The notes beneath the pieces were generated by a model, which searched no databases, was not told where the DNA came from, and saw nothing but the letters and a program-made list of their open reading frames with translations. From positions 27,040,010 to 27,104,009 of the forward strand of contig CM057159.1 of NCBI GenBank assembly GCA_029962745.1: a stretch of DNA of 64,000 nucleotides, written 5' to 3'. A program made the position numbers and the translations under genes. Source of the DNA: Echinometra lucunter. Taxonomy: Eukaryota; Echinodermata; Echinoidea; Camarodonta; Echinometridae. This document shows positions 34,535-48,447 of this stretch, piece after piece (positions within the stretch are counted from its first letter, which is position 1; each line of letters begins with the position of its first letter).

Positions 34535-37500
34535 GGAACACAACATGGCGGCCATTTTGAATTGGCTTAAGGGTGAATTTTATACAATGTATGCAAATTA
34601 GGAGTTAAGGAATAGTTGTAGTTGTTAATAATGATATAAGCATGTTCCTTGGGTCCCTAAACATACGTAGAGACACTGAAATCTATAGATGTATGCTAAA
34701 TGGGTTTTGCTTGTCTACTGTGGTCAACATGGTGGCGCATAATCCTTAAGGATTATGTTTTTCCCCTCATTTCCCCCCTTGTTTTCATTCTCTCGCGTTT
34801 TTTGCGCCCCCTCAAAGTGCCACCCGGGGCACTTGCCCAACTTTCACCCCTAGATACGCCACTGATTTTATGCAAATTTATGCAAATTAAGAGTCAGCGG
34901 ATAGTTGCTAGTAATGCTATGATAAACCTCTTTCATCCCCTACCCTTGGATAAGCACAGTGAAATTAATTTTCTATGAGTATCAATTGAGGTAGAGTTTT
35001 AAAATGCAACTTGGCAGCCATTTTGAATGAGAAAAAGGCAAATCTTATGCAAATTTATGCAAATTGAAAGTCAGCAGATAGTTGCTAGTAATGCTGTGAT
35101 AAATCTCTTTCATCCCCTAACCTTGGACACTGAAATTAACTTTCCATGAGTATCAATTGAGGTAGATTTTCACAATTCAACTTGGCAGCCATTTTTTAAT
35201 TTTAAAAGGCTGATTTTATGCAAATGTATGCAAATTAGTAGTAAAGGAGTAGTTGTAAGCTGGTAATAATGCCATAATTATGTTCCTTGACCTCGAAAAA
35301 ATAGGTAAAGACACAATAATTAGCTTCCTATGTGTCTCAGATCTATAGATATTGGTTAAAATAAGTTCTGCCTGTCTAATGTGGTCTAATATGGCGGCCA
35401 TTTAAAAGTGAAAACAGGGTTAATTATATGCATATTTATGCTAGTAATACTTTTTGCTAGTAATAATACTATAACAATTTCGGCTCATCCCCCTAACCAT
35501 GGAAAATGACAATGAAATTAACATTACATGAGTATCATATGAGATAAAGGTTTAGAACATGCAAAATGGCAGCTAATTTGGTATGAAAAAGGCTAATTCT
35601 ATGCAAATTTATGCAAATAAAGAGATCAGGAGCAGCTGTAAGCCTGTAAGTATGCCACAATCATGATCCTTGGCCCCAAAACATGGGTAAAGACACTACA
35701 TTTAGCTATCTTTGTGTCTCAGATCTAGAGGTATTGGCTAAATTATAAGTTTATAAGTTCTGCAAGACATTATGTACTGTGGTCTGATATGGCGGCCGTT
35801 TAAAAGTGAAAAGGAATTAATGATATGAAAATTTATGCAAACTGAGAGTCAGTGAAGAGTTATAACCTATTACATCTTCTTCATCTTCTAACCATGGATA
35901 AGGACACTAACAATAATTTTCCATGAGAATCAGTTAAGATACAGGTTTAAACATGCAACATGGCAGACATTTTGGATTTAAAAAAAGTCTAATCTTAAGT
36001 AAATTCATGCATACTGTTAGTAAAGTAATAGTTCTAAGTTGCTAATAATGCTATAAACATCTTCCTTGTCCGCCAAAACATAGGTAAGAATGCCAAAATG
36101 TGTTTTCTATTATTTTGTCTGATATCTGAAGATATAGGCTGAAATACTGTCTTTATAGCAGCAATTTGGAATTGTTAAGGATTAGTAATAGGCAAATTTA
36201 TGCAAATTAAGAGTCAGTGGATAATTATAACTTGCTTGTACTACTATAATAAATCTCCCTCATCCCCTTCTAACCATGGACAGGGACACTGATATTGACT
36301 TTCTATGAGTATCAGATGAGACAAAGTTTTAAGCATGCGGCATGGCAGCCATTTTGAATTGGAAAACGGTTAATTTTATGCCCATTTATGCAAATTAGGA
36401 GTTAAGGAGTAGTTGTAAGCTGATAATAATGCCATAATCATGTTCCTTGACCCCAGAAACATAGGTAAAGACACCAAAATTAGCTTTCTACGTGTCTCGG
36501 ATGTAGAGATATAGGCTAAAGTATGTTCTGCGTGTTTAATGTGGTCTGAAATGGCCGCCATTTAGATGTGGAAGGGGGTTAATTGTATGCAAATTTATGC
36601 AAATTAAGAGTCAGTGGATAGGTATAACTTGCTAGTAATGCTTATAAATCTTCTTCATCCCCAAACGATGGATATAAGGACATTGAAATTAACTTTCCAT
36701 GGGTATCAGATGAGATTTAGTTTTTAAAATGCAACTTGGGAGCCATTTTGAATTTTTAAAAAGGCTAATTTTATGCAAATTTATGCAAATTAGGGGTTAA
36801 GGAGTAGTTGTAAGCTGGTAATAATGCCATAATCATGTTTCTTGACCCCGAAAACATAGGTAAAGACACCAAAATTAGCTCTCTACGTGTCTCAGATCTA
36901 GAGATATAGGCTAAAATGCAACTTGGCAGCCATTTGAATTTCAAAAAGGCTAATTTTATGCAGATTTATGCAAATTTGGAGTTAAGGAGTAGTTGTAAGC
37001 TGATAATAATGCCATAATCATGTTCCTTGACCCCAGAAACATAGGTAAAGACACCAAAATTAGCTTTCTACGTGTCTCGGATGTAGAGATATAGGCTAAA
37101 GTATGTTCTGCGTGTTTAATGTGGTCTGAAATGGCCGCCATTTAGATGTGGAAGGGGGTTAATTGTATGCAAATTTATGCAAATTAAGAGTCAGTGGATA
37201 GGTATAACTTGCTAGTAATGCTTATAAATCTTCTTCATCCCCAAACAATGGATATAAGGACATTGAAATTAACTCTCCATGAGTATCAGATGAGATTTAG
37301 TTTTTAAAATGCAACTTGGGAGCCATTTTGAATCTTTAAAAAGGCTAATTTTATGCAAATTTATGCAAATTAGGAGTTAAGGAGTAGTTGTAAGCTGGTA
37401 GTAATGCCATAATCATGTTTCTTGACCCCGAAAACATAGGTAAAGACACCAAAATTAGCTCTCTACGTGTCTCATATCTAGAGATATAGGCTAAAATAGG

Positions 37501-37600
37501 TTCTCTGTGTCTCACCATGTCTACTGAAGTCTGAAATGGCAGCCATTTTGAATTTATGCAAATTAGGCATTGATCCACCACTTCAATTTTTGTTAATTTT
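34535..37600 (-). repeat. right arm: inverted ~190-bp units
   Basis: These are the left-arm motifs in complement: TGGC(G/A)GCCATTTTGAA, then ATTTTATGCAAATTTATGCA, then AGGAGTAGTTGTAAGCTG, then CTTGACCCCGAAAACATAGG. The inner part (34535-36200) is more diverged than the outer part. A foreign fragment ending ACCCCTAGATACGCCACTG lies at about 34740-34865. Confidence 0.82.
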
Positions 37601-37695
37601 TAGTATGTTGTTTTTATGGCTATTCCAGATTATATGCAAGTAGAATCGTTTCTGTTGCAATTAGTTCTGGGTTTTTTCATATTTTGACTGTACTA

Positions 37696-37924
37696 TTTGT
37701 CGTTATTGTCGAGTGAAATACAGTGCAATTGTCAATTGTCGCGCTCTCGCATACAGGAAATATGTTCTCAGTTGTAATCTAGTGATTCGCACATGCAGAT
37801 TTGACTCCCATTGCCAGCATTCATCAAACTATTGGGATATACCACTTTCATTATATCAGGGTTTAGAAGGGTCTTCTAGCAGCTAGCTGATCAGGATCAG
37901 CACTGAACACCGAAGGAGACAACA
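37696..37924 (+). promoter_or_regulatory. presumed promoter and 5' UTR of the Knickkopf-like gene
   Basis: Only about 230 bp of non-repeat sequence separates foldback II from the start codon. TATACC and TATATC words near 37837 and 37852 could serve as TATA elements, but this is not demonstrated. GACAACAATGG around the start has A at -3 and G at +4, a good initiation context. Confidence 0.35.
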
Positions 37925-37976
37925 ATGGATCGGATAAACATGCGACTGTTTGTCATTTTGTCGTTTCTTTATAACG
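37925..37976 (+). CDS. exon 1: start codon and signal-peptide N-part
   Basis: It reads [17 protein letters not shown] and ends in phase 1 before GTATTA. Joined to exon 2 it gives a continuous signal peptide core. It was chosen because it is the only Met-led hydrophobic segment upstream with a matching phase and a good start context. Intron 1 is long, 4.76 kb. Confidence 0.75.
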
Positions 37977-38138
37977 GTATTATATGCTCATTTATTTGCT
38001 TATCATTGTTATTTGTAAGGCCTATACGTCTGTTCTCATAACTCGTCGAATAACCTATTTCAGTTATACCTATACTGTATGCTTGCGCCTGAGCTCAATT
38101 CTGCCTAAGGTCAATACGTAAGACCGGCATGTCCAAGC

Positions 38139-38182
<44 letters not shown>

Positions 38183-39380
38183 CAAAAACAAAAACAAAAA
38201 CAAAACCGTCGGTCTTTTTATTGATTTATTTATATCATTTCTTTAACACACTTGATTTAGATAACGGCAAGAGTTCCATATGTACCCCCGATAAAAGTGG
38301 AAAAAAAAAATAAGGATATGACTTGGAATGATAGGTCTAATCATAATATCAAATACTGAACATGGAAAAATGGGGGTACATATGGAACTCGGCAAGACTT
38401 CCTTTTGCGACAGCCACCCAACTAACATTAACAAGTAACATGCAATGACATGCAGTGTGTGCTTTATTCCGTTAGCAAATTTGGGTGGCTGTCGCAAAAG
38501 GAAATCTTTCCTGGAACTCTTTCCAAGTGATTGCCTACAGATGAAAATGAAACCACAATTTCAGCAAGGAATTTCTCCTTCCTCTCAGACTTGGCGAAAT
38601 TGAATGACGTTTATTCATTACCAAATTGAATCGAATTAAATTTTAATTTGAATGATAATATTACTTATTCCAATGTTTTGAAAAAATAAATGAATGCAAA
38701 AAGTGTTAAATTGAAGCACTGGAAAACCGATTGACTAAAAATTGCTTGAATTTTAATGCTTGATCATGAAATTGAAAGCTGTTTTGACCTATACTATAAC
38801 TACCACTACTACTAAAATATATGATACTACAGGAAAGGTCACTTTCGTCACTTGCTTCCTTTTTCCAAAGTAGGGCAGTATTTCTTTCATTGATGGTATT
38901 GAATATCAAGTCCTCGTATCAGCATGTAGTTTGAAGGAAAATACAAAAAAATTGTCTATCCATGATTTATCCATAAAGGTTGAAGTTGACGTCTGATATG
39001 TATACGAGTAGATACATAATATTAGAAAGAAGACTTCCTCATGTTCTTATGCGTCTGAGAGAGAGAGAGAGAGAGAGAGAGAGATCAACGAACTATTTAT
39101 TGATCAATGAATGGTTTAGTCATTGGTTTGTCATGTAGCTTCATGCAAGCAATGTGATGATAATCGAATTGCGTGCAGTTCCGTTTCTTTCTGAAAACAA
39201 TGTGTATCAGTACTCTATCTCTAGAAACTGGAGACAAAACTGTAACTGTGGTAAAACTGATCTCTAGTTTCTGGTCCAGATATTTGCAAAACTGAGGAGG
39301 AGAAGAAGGAGGGTGTGACCATGTTATTTGATAGTCAATTTTTGTTGCCTGTACACAAAAATATTGTTGATAGATTTTAA

Positions 39381-39471
<91 letters not shown>

Positions 39472-42400
39472 TTAATTCAATTCACTTAAAGAGGTTTAAA
39501 ACTATCGGGTTTCCATCATACAGCACCTTTCATTTTGATGAATCAAAATGGCTTACAAAGTACGTTTCTTTTGATATAAACATCTATAAGCCTTCGTGTA
39601 ACCGTATACCACTTGCATGATGGAGCATTGTGATAGTGATATACGCCTAGATCGATACCTCAACTGCTAGTTATTATCATATTCCATCACTTACTGCTGC
39701 TGGCAGTTGCTATAGCAACCACAATTGATATAACCGTGGATGGCTTTTATACCTCACTGAACATTGGCCGTCGTTGTTGTTTGTATGTACTAGCTCCCCG
39801 TGCCAGTATTATCCCGAAAACAACCTAGGCCGGTAATGATAAACCCCATAACTGAGAATCGCTGCAGGTAAACAATGGGATGCAGAATATATGAGCTATT
39901 ATTCAATTATATGATTTTTTAAAAAATGAATTAAGTTGATTATCTGCTTTGAATGTAGAAATATATATAGTACAAGTTTAAGTTCAGAGTGAACTTCATT
40001 TCACTCCAACAACTTGTAGAGATCAGTGTGATATGGTCACTGTGAATTAATTTCATTACTCATACTGAATGCATCACAGATTTATACTGAATCAAGATAA
40101 ACATTTTCCCATCTTACTTGGTGCAAAAAGGAAGGGGCTTTGTTACGTTAATCATTCTGCAATACAAATTATTATATGTAAACGGGCAATTCTAAACTAT
40201 TTTATTTCATACTTTAAGGACCACATGTAAGACATTATCATGCACACCCTGTATCTGATGATAGGTTAAGATAACAGCCTTGCCAGAGCAGGGATCTACG
40301 TGAAATCTGAAGTGAAATGATTCATTAGGTATCAAAATAGGTATAATACTCCATGATATATAATTGGTAACATACGGAACATCGAATTACCAAAATACCT
40401 TAGACATGTTGGACTTGTGCAGTTCATAGTCAAAATACTGTATATGCTATTATGCTTCACTGTAATTCTGGGTATGACTTATCGCGCTTGCAATCACAGA
40501 GTGAAGCGAAATACATGAAATATTATTATAGTCATTGCCTGTATGGCTATATTCCGGCTCTCCAGTTGGTCAAGGATTTGTTATTTGACGTTTCTAAATA
40601 TTCTTTATTTTGTTCCATCTTGTCAATGTCAACTTTGAGGTCATGGAATTCCTGCAAAGGGGATGTTTACAGATAATTAATATGACTCATCTCACTGTAC
40701 TTTGTTTCACTGAAAAGGTAATGACGTCACGTAAAAAAGGACAAACTGAATCAAATGCTGGGTACTTTTCATATCCTGCAAAATCATGTATCGTACATCT
40801 GTTTTGAACATGGATAACCTGGTATGCCTGACATGCAGTCAACCAGAAATATGCATTAAAAAAAACTATTATCCGATCCTTACAATTTTACGACCACTGG
40901 AAAATATATGATAGAAACCAATATCAATCAATAAACGGAAAGCAGCAGATGTTGATTTCTGTTTGCACGGTCGTGATAAGGTACAGGCAATAACTGAGCA
41001 TTTGACAAGTTTTAGCGCTTAGTTTCGAGAAGGGGAAGAGAAAAAGATCACCACAATAACAATAATCTGCTTCTAATGGTGGAGAGAGAAACAATGGCTG
41101 TTCAAATCGGAAAAGTTCTCACAACTTTTTTTTCCATATAGATTTTGTTTTATTTTACAGCGTATGGTACTGTTAATCTCTCGCAGCAAAATGTCTTCAC
41201 GACTGTCACAATTGTTTTTTTATAATATATCAAAAATGGTTCTAGGACAACTCCCCCGATACGATTCCCACCTGACAACTACTCCCTGGAGCACAATTCC
41301 CCCAAGGGCAACTCTCCCCTGTGGACACCTTTCTCGGAAGAAAATTTCCCAAAGGACAACTCCCCCAGTCCCCGGGGGAGTTGTCCTGATACGGTCAAAC
41401 ATATTTATGATAATTTTTGTGTAAGTTGAAAAAAATCTCAAATTCTGTCATGTTCTTGCTTACATGTGCACATAATTAGTGAATAATTATGATAACAAGT
41501 CTGAAACGTTAAAATTATCATCTCCGTTATGGAAATAGCGAAAGATTGTAACTCACGATATCTATCTCTATAATTTAGCAGTTTCAGCAAGGAATTAAAA
41601 CAATTATGAATACTGCATTTCAAAAGGGCAAAGTCCAGCATTGTTAACAAGCCATTTAAGAGCTTCTTGATAAACATGACCATATTTAGTCCTGTGATTT
41701 GCTCCTTCCTGAGTTTCAAGGGTAGGAAATTCGTAAATATGTAGTAAGGTTTGCTTTGTAGGAAATCTTCTCCGTTCCTTTCAACAGGAAATTGAAATGT
41801 ACCACGGTGTTTGTATCGATTAATAACTCGTTTCGAGGTAAAAAACCCCCCAGTAATTCAGTCTCTGTACCATGTCGTAGCGATTATAAATACTGAAGTT
41901 AGCTTTCATGATAGATAAACAAGAAGTACCAGAAAAACATACTTTTAGAGGGTGTTAGCAACAGGCATGGTGGTGGTGGGGGGTTTTGTGGTGGTGTGAT
42001 GGTGGTGGTGGTCGTATTTGTTCCAATGCAAGTAAAATATACCTGCCAGCGAAAACCAAATGTGAGTTGATTTTAAAACTTTTAAAAATGCGGAGCCAAT
42101 GTTATTCAGGCTCTCCGAAGGCTATACCCGATAGAAAAAAAAAACACAAATAATTGTTTGTATACATTATATATATATGTATAGGCCAGTCAATATTGTT
42201 TTGTTTTCAATGGAATGTTTCTTTTAATGGAATGTGGAAAATAAGACTTGAACTTCAACAAGCAAAAAAGGATAATGTACAAAATAGAATAGAAATGAAT
42301 GGAAACAGTGATTTGTGTACAACTGGAAAGTGTAAACATCATCTACTAGACAAGTATATTTATTTTTTTTAATGAGTTTCATAGGTCAGGAGTGAAGGAG

Positions 42401-44714
42401 TTTGGAGAAAATATACATCCAAATGCTCGCCTTGAACCCAACTTGGCCTTGATTTTGACTTTAAGTTTAAGAGCGGGTACGGTTGCGTTGACTAGTTTAC
42501 ACACTTTTTACTTTAAATAGGTTCTATGAAAATTTTTTGCTTGAAATGTGCCTTGACAAAAAGTTATATTTACTTCTCGTATTTTGAATATGGCTTAAAG
42601 CCATGGAACCCAAAGAAAACAGAGTATAACTTTTATTTTGGTTACTAGTAACTAAGAAAATGTTATTTTCAGTACTGTTAATGGTCAAGTTTTTCTTCCC
42701 CCCCCCCCCCCCCTCATATCCTTCCCAATCCTGCAGTGTTGTTGGTTTGTCACGCCCAATACTATGGAAAGCTAGTCGGTACGCTGAGTGACTTGTCTTC
42801 GCATGGGATAGCAGGGACAGTCTACGCAGAGGATGACACTACTCTTAGAATCATTGGATTCAGCTATGATGGTACTGCACCAGGTAGGCAAAGGAAGCGT
42901 CAATTACCGGGCGTAGGGCTACGTCATTTTGCCTGACGTAAAGCTGCGCCAGTGACTATCCGCGGGGCCTTTGACGCGCAATGACGGTACCGTGTGCACC
43001 AGGTAGGGTACCGTCAGAATGCCGATTGCACACGAGCCACTTTTTGCACTGATGCATATCGTTGGTATGATATGTCTTGCTTTTGTGTTGATGCTGTATG
43101 GACTTCTATGAATCATTCCCTGAATCATGTACCAAATATTCGAATCATAAATTTAGTATACATAAATTTATCCGTCAGAATTTGTTTTTTTTTTTTATTA
43201 AAAGGGTTTATTGATTAGGTTCGTTCAGTTTATTTTACTTTCATAAGAACAGAGTAATTAATGTCATAATATGGCTAGCTTTATTTATTGTAACTGAAGA
43301 AACGCGCGCAGAAGTTTTGTGATCATAATAACATTTCATATCGGTTCAATATTTTCACACGTTGTATAGGCTTGCTTTAAAGATCTTAAGATTAAGACGA
43401 AAATTTTAAATCGAATAATTCTCGTGATAGCATTCATCAGCTGATCATTATCAGTCAAGTAACTGTATGGTCCTATAGAATGAGTATCAACAGCACTTGA
43501 TTATTACGTTTGAGGCAGTAATAGTGCAATATGACACATTGATATGCATCTATAGGTTAGATCAATGAATTATTCTCACGTCGATCCCCCACGCTGCGTA
43601 AAAGCAATTTCCATCATGTCCATCAGATAATGAAAACAAAGTTCCCATTATTTTTTCAAAGAAGGGGTTATGCCTTCAAGCAGGTATTATATTTTTGAGT
43701 GATCACCTTTCGAATAGGTGCATGGCACGACCTGGAATGAGAATTCCCCATGACGTTTCCATTTTGGCATATTTTCTTTTGAATTTTGCAGTTTTCATTC
43801 ACAGTGCTAACTGGTTTCTGATGAAATTTTCAAATACAATAGGCCTAATATTGGGAAGCCTTGGGTCGTGGTACAGGGCGTGTACCAATAAATTGCACAT
43901 TCATTCTTACTGGTTGAAGACAAGAGATAAATAATCAGGACATTATGGTTGTTTGTCTTTTTTGAAAGAAAAATAAATATTTTCCCTCATTTTTCTGTCT
44001 ATATTGCCCTAATTTGATCGTGCAAAATCTCAAATATTAACTGACCTACTGCCTACTTTGAGATGCGTCTTGTTTACTTTACTTCAAAGTTCAAACATGA
44101 TATTATTCAAAGAATAGTATAAGCCTTCATGTCAACGTGATCAAAACAAAACGAGGAAGCGGAGAGTACTATAAATTTACAATACTAAAACAAATTTATA
44201 CAGATTTTTTATCTTGTATTACAGTGGACAACGTGATTTCGCGTTTTGAAGGTGCAGATCCGGGGGCGTTTCATCAAGCGTCATGTCATTGATTTTCACC
44301 TGCAATGAGTCAGCGCTGACAACTTGTCAGTAATAAGGCCAGTCAGATATTGTCAGTAAAAATTGACTTTGTCAGTGAAAATCACTCACAGGACAGATGA
44401 TTAACCCCCCCCCCCCCCCGAAATCTCAAGATTCTTTATCCAGAATGCCATGTAGACTACAGTGTTAAACTCTTATTTGTGTAGAGAGATCTGTTGAGAA
44501 TTTTCCACGGTGTTCATGTTTCTTTTTATGATTTCTGGTAACTGTATTCATCTCCCTTCCTACGCCAGATGCTTTCCTCTGGGCGGGAGAATCCGGATCA
44601 ACATCCAGCAATGGTTTCATCATACCCGATGAAGAAGGAAGGTAACCATGCAGTTCAGTCGCCTTTCATTTGCCTTCCAAATACGTTATTCCACATGTGC
44701 TGGCAACGATGATG

Positions 44715-44774
<60 letters not shown>

Positions 44775-46303
44775 GTAATAATGAAAGTAATAATTCACAA
44801 TGATGATAATGGTAATTGTTATAATAGTAAGAGTAAAATAATGATAATGATATTACTAATAATGCTAATGCTAATAAGAAGGAGAAAAGAAATAAGAAGA
44901 AGAAGAAGATGATGATGATGATGATGAAGGAGAAGGAGGAGGAGAAGAAGGAGGAAGAGAAGAAGAAAAATAAAAATAAAAAGATGAAGAAAAGTTATGA
45001 TGGTGGTAATAGCAATATGATGATAATTATCAAGACAGCGTCGTTGTTACATCGTCATCGTTTGTATTTTTCTTCCTTTACAGGACGGTAAAGCTTGGCC
45101 AGTATAGCAACGCAGACATCAGGGTGACCCTCCCAGCGGGGAAGACTGTTTCATCTCTAGCTTGGATCTCTGTCTGGTGTCGTCGGTTTTCGGTATGGAC
45201 AACGGTTTCTGCTCCCTACTTAATCCCTGCCACCAATGTCAGTGATTCATACTTTTCTCTGTCCATCTTCAAAATTGTTTTCTTCCTTTTCTTCTCATCT
45301 TCAAGACCACTGTTTTGTGTTTTGCGAAAGTTATGTCTCTTTAGTTTTCTCCTTGATTTTCTATATTCTTGAGGGCTGTACATGAGTGGCAGAACCCGTG
45401 GAAGGAGAGAGGAGAGGGGAACAAAGTAATGTCACCCTACACAAACACGGGAGAATGCGATTACCCTCTCCCCACCTGCCCTGATCTCGCTTCTTTTGTG
45501 TACAGGGGCAACTGAACTAATAACCTCCTCCTCATAGGCACACCTTGAAAATAATTCAGACCGTTTTACCTTTAACCTATTGACAACAGAATGTTTAAAT
45601 TTTTCATAGACGTACAGGCAGTTTCAGGAGTCAGTGGGTTAACTGAATTACATCAATTCATCATTCAATTACAGTGTATTTGATTCAAAATACTCTGAAA
45701 ACAATATATACTGCAAAGTACTTGGAGTAAAACATGAAAATTTGATTGTTTGATTTACCCCATTATAGCATTTCTGTTCACATCATATCTTGATAGATTA
45801 CGACTACCCGCACTTTCTCATTCATAATTAGGCCAATTTCGGAGACCTTCAAGTTCCTGACAACTTCGTCGCTCCAGCTCCACACAACCTTGGCGCCCTG
45901 GGCTTCACACCTCGTGTGCACAGAACTTCCGCATCTGCCGTGATCATCTTGAATACAAAGCAGATCCGGGTGGAAAATCTGATCTATGATGGCTTGGGAC
46001 CACGTGAGTTTTTAATTCTTACAACAATGATAACAATAACACCAACAACAGCTACAACAGTAACGATAATAATGATAATAATAATGATGATGATAATTAA
46101 TAATGATAATGATAATAGTAATAATAATGGTCTGGTTGGAGAAGAGGAGACTGTAAGATAAGGCTCTAAGTTACTAAAGGCCAGGTGGATGCTATGGAAG
46201 AAGTCCGGTTGCTGTTAAATATACCAACAGAACATCAAGTTGTAGAAAGCGTGACAATAATGACTATAATAGTAATAACAATAACAACAACAAAAACAAC
46301 AAC

Positions 46304-46344
<41 letters not shown>

Positions 46345-46412
46345 TAATAATAATAATAACAACAATAATAATAATAATAATAATGATAATAATGATAATG
46401 ATAATAATAGTC

Positions 46413-46468
<56 letters not shown>

Positions 46469-47086
46469 AATGATAATGTTAATAATAATGATAATAATAA
46501 TAATGATAATATGATAATGATAATATTAATAATAATAATAATAATGAAAATAGTAGTAATAATGGTAATAATAATAATGATATTAAATAAAAAGAATTAT
46601 TACGATTGTATGTATATCATGGTCACATTGACCTTCAATGTCTTCTACAACTGTTTGTTCTCGTCATAATCATGTCATGTGTTGAACATGCAGACATGAA
46701 TAAATAAATAATTATCATTATTATTTCATTTTCGTTGATGTTCTTATTAATAAAGTAACATTTATTAATGTTACTTTAGCACTGTACGCATTGTTTCTAA
46801 GCGCTTAAAAATGAACTAAACTAAAAACTGCGGCTATATCAACTAACATGAAAATGAGAACATACATAGAAATGCAGTGTGGATATAAAGTTATTATTTA
46901 AAAAGACCATGCAACTGAAAGTACAACCTATATCATAATTTAGAAGGTTACTGTGCATAGAGGTAAGTTTTCAGCCTAGTCTTAATAGTGGCAAGTGTTG
47001 GGGAGTCGCGGATATGTACAGGAAAAATATTTTTTCTTGAATTATTGATAATAATATCAATAATAATAATAATAATAATAATAATG

Positions 47087-47129
<43 letters not shown>

Positions 47130-48402
47130 TAATAATAATAATAATGATGATGATGATGATAGTAATAACAATTATATAGCAGTATCAGTAACATTTTTCA
47201 TTATCATTAGGTCTAATCATAACATTTTTTTTTCGTTCATTTTCTTTATTTTATCAGGAGCATATTTCTGGGTGGGACCAGGTGGGACACCTAATAACAA
47301 CAACGATTATGATATTCCAGATGAGACGGGAAGGTAAGTGCCTTGCTTTGATTTTGATTTTCATTGATTATCAAAATTCAACTAAAATAGAGCTATAATT
47401 CATAAATCTTATGAACGTAATCATTCAGATAAAGGGGACAGACAAAAAGAGCGATGTCAAAATCGAGGTTTCTCTCAATCTCTCAATAAGATGGAATGCG
47501 CAGTTAATTGATATTCGAACATATTTTGCAATAGAATTCATTATGGGGGGGGGGGGGGCTTTATTTTAGAAATTATAACATTTCAATTTATTTTATTTAT
47601 TAATGTGAAAATCAACCAACAAAGGATGGCAATGAACAGCTAAAAATGCTTGTCGAGTAATGTTTTTTTTATCCCAGAATTACATTGAGAACGGACTAAG
47701 TTCAAGGACTAGGTTTAATGTATCAAGCTGAAAGCCCTGCTAGACTTCAGAGCAAACTGTCTTGCTAAAAAATCTCTGGGCCAATCTATTTTCAAAATTG
47801 CGTTATAAATTTTCAAAATACTTTATGGGATATATGTTACACTTGCCCATAAACAATTTTTTTACAAGGAGTACACGGAGAGATGAGTACAAACCAAAAT
47901 CTACTTTTGACGTTAAACGTGTTTTTGACATTGTATATCCCCTTCTTTGTGTAATATTTATCACGACAGTGACAGAGTCATAAGGGCTTACAATGGTGAA
48001 ACAATCACACTGACTCTCCCCGATGGAGTAGATATCTTCGACATTGGACATTTTGGGTTGTGGTGCATTGCATTCACCCAAGATTTCGGCCACGTCGACA
48101 TCCCGTCGCAGGGACAACTCAACGTCCCTCCTGCTCCACCTGCAGGTGGGGGCGGACCAACTAGACTGGTAACTATGGCAACCATAAGGATGCTGCCATA
48201 GGCACTGGAACCGTGAGAAAGACAATGGATTGGGAGCAGAGCATTGTTCTCTTGCAGTGTTCTGCTCCCCAATCTTTTATCTTCTCTCTACGTCCTGACG
48301 CCTATGGATGCTGATGCTGTTGATGATGGTGATTGTATACGTTTATAATGAGGATAGTGATTGTATATTATGTTTTATAATGATGATGGTGATTATGACG
48401 AC

Positions 48403-48447
<45 letters not shown>

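Larger units (their letters stand above)
29025..37695. mobile_element. foldback (long inverted repeat) element II
   Basis: The ends are TAGTACAGTCAAAATACG at the left and CATATTTTGACTGTACTA at the right. Subterminal blocks also match in inverted order (ACTAATTGCAACAGAAACGA, TTGCATATAGTCTG, ATACTAAAAATTAACAAAAA). Between them are two arms of tandem units and a centre filled with other elements. Protein frames read from outer arm units differ by only two residues in 76 between left and right arms, so the arms are young or kept alike by gene conversion. No transposase is visible. The right end lies 229 bp before the start codon of the Knickkopf-like gene. Confidence 0.8.
37977..42736 (+). other. 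intron 1 (4.8 kb)
   Basis: It contains (GA)n at 38142-38179 and 39056-39084, (AT)n at 39383-39468, an inverted pair around 38275-38400 (ATATGTACCCCCGAT and GGGGGTACATATGGAACTC), a GGACAACTCCC element at 41241-41391 and a GGTGGT run near 41965-42012. It ends with a C run and CCTGCAG. No other exon is seen. Confidence 0.7.

Noticed and set aside
42994..43218. Extra exon after exon 2, suggested by a second CACCAGGTAGG
   Set aside because: No acceptor and no DM13 similarity; exons 2 and 3 join in phase without it.
48124..48147. Alternative donor GCAG then GTGGGG in exon 7
   Set aside because: It would enter exon 8 in the wrong phase and lose the FPNC DOMON start; the CTG then GTAACT donor keeps the frame.
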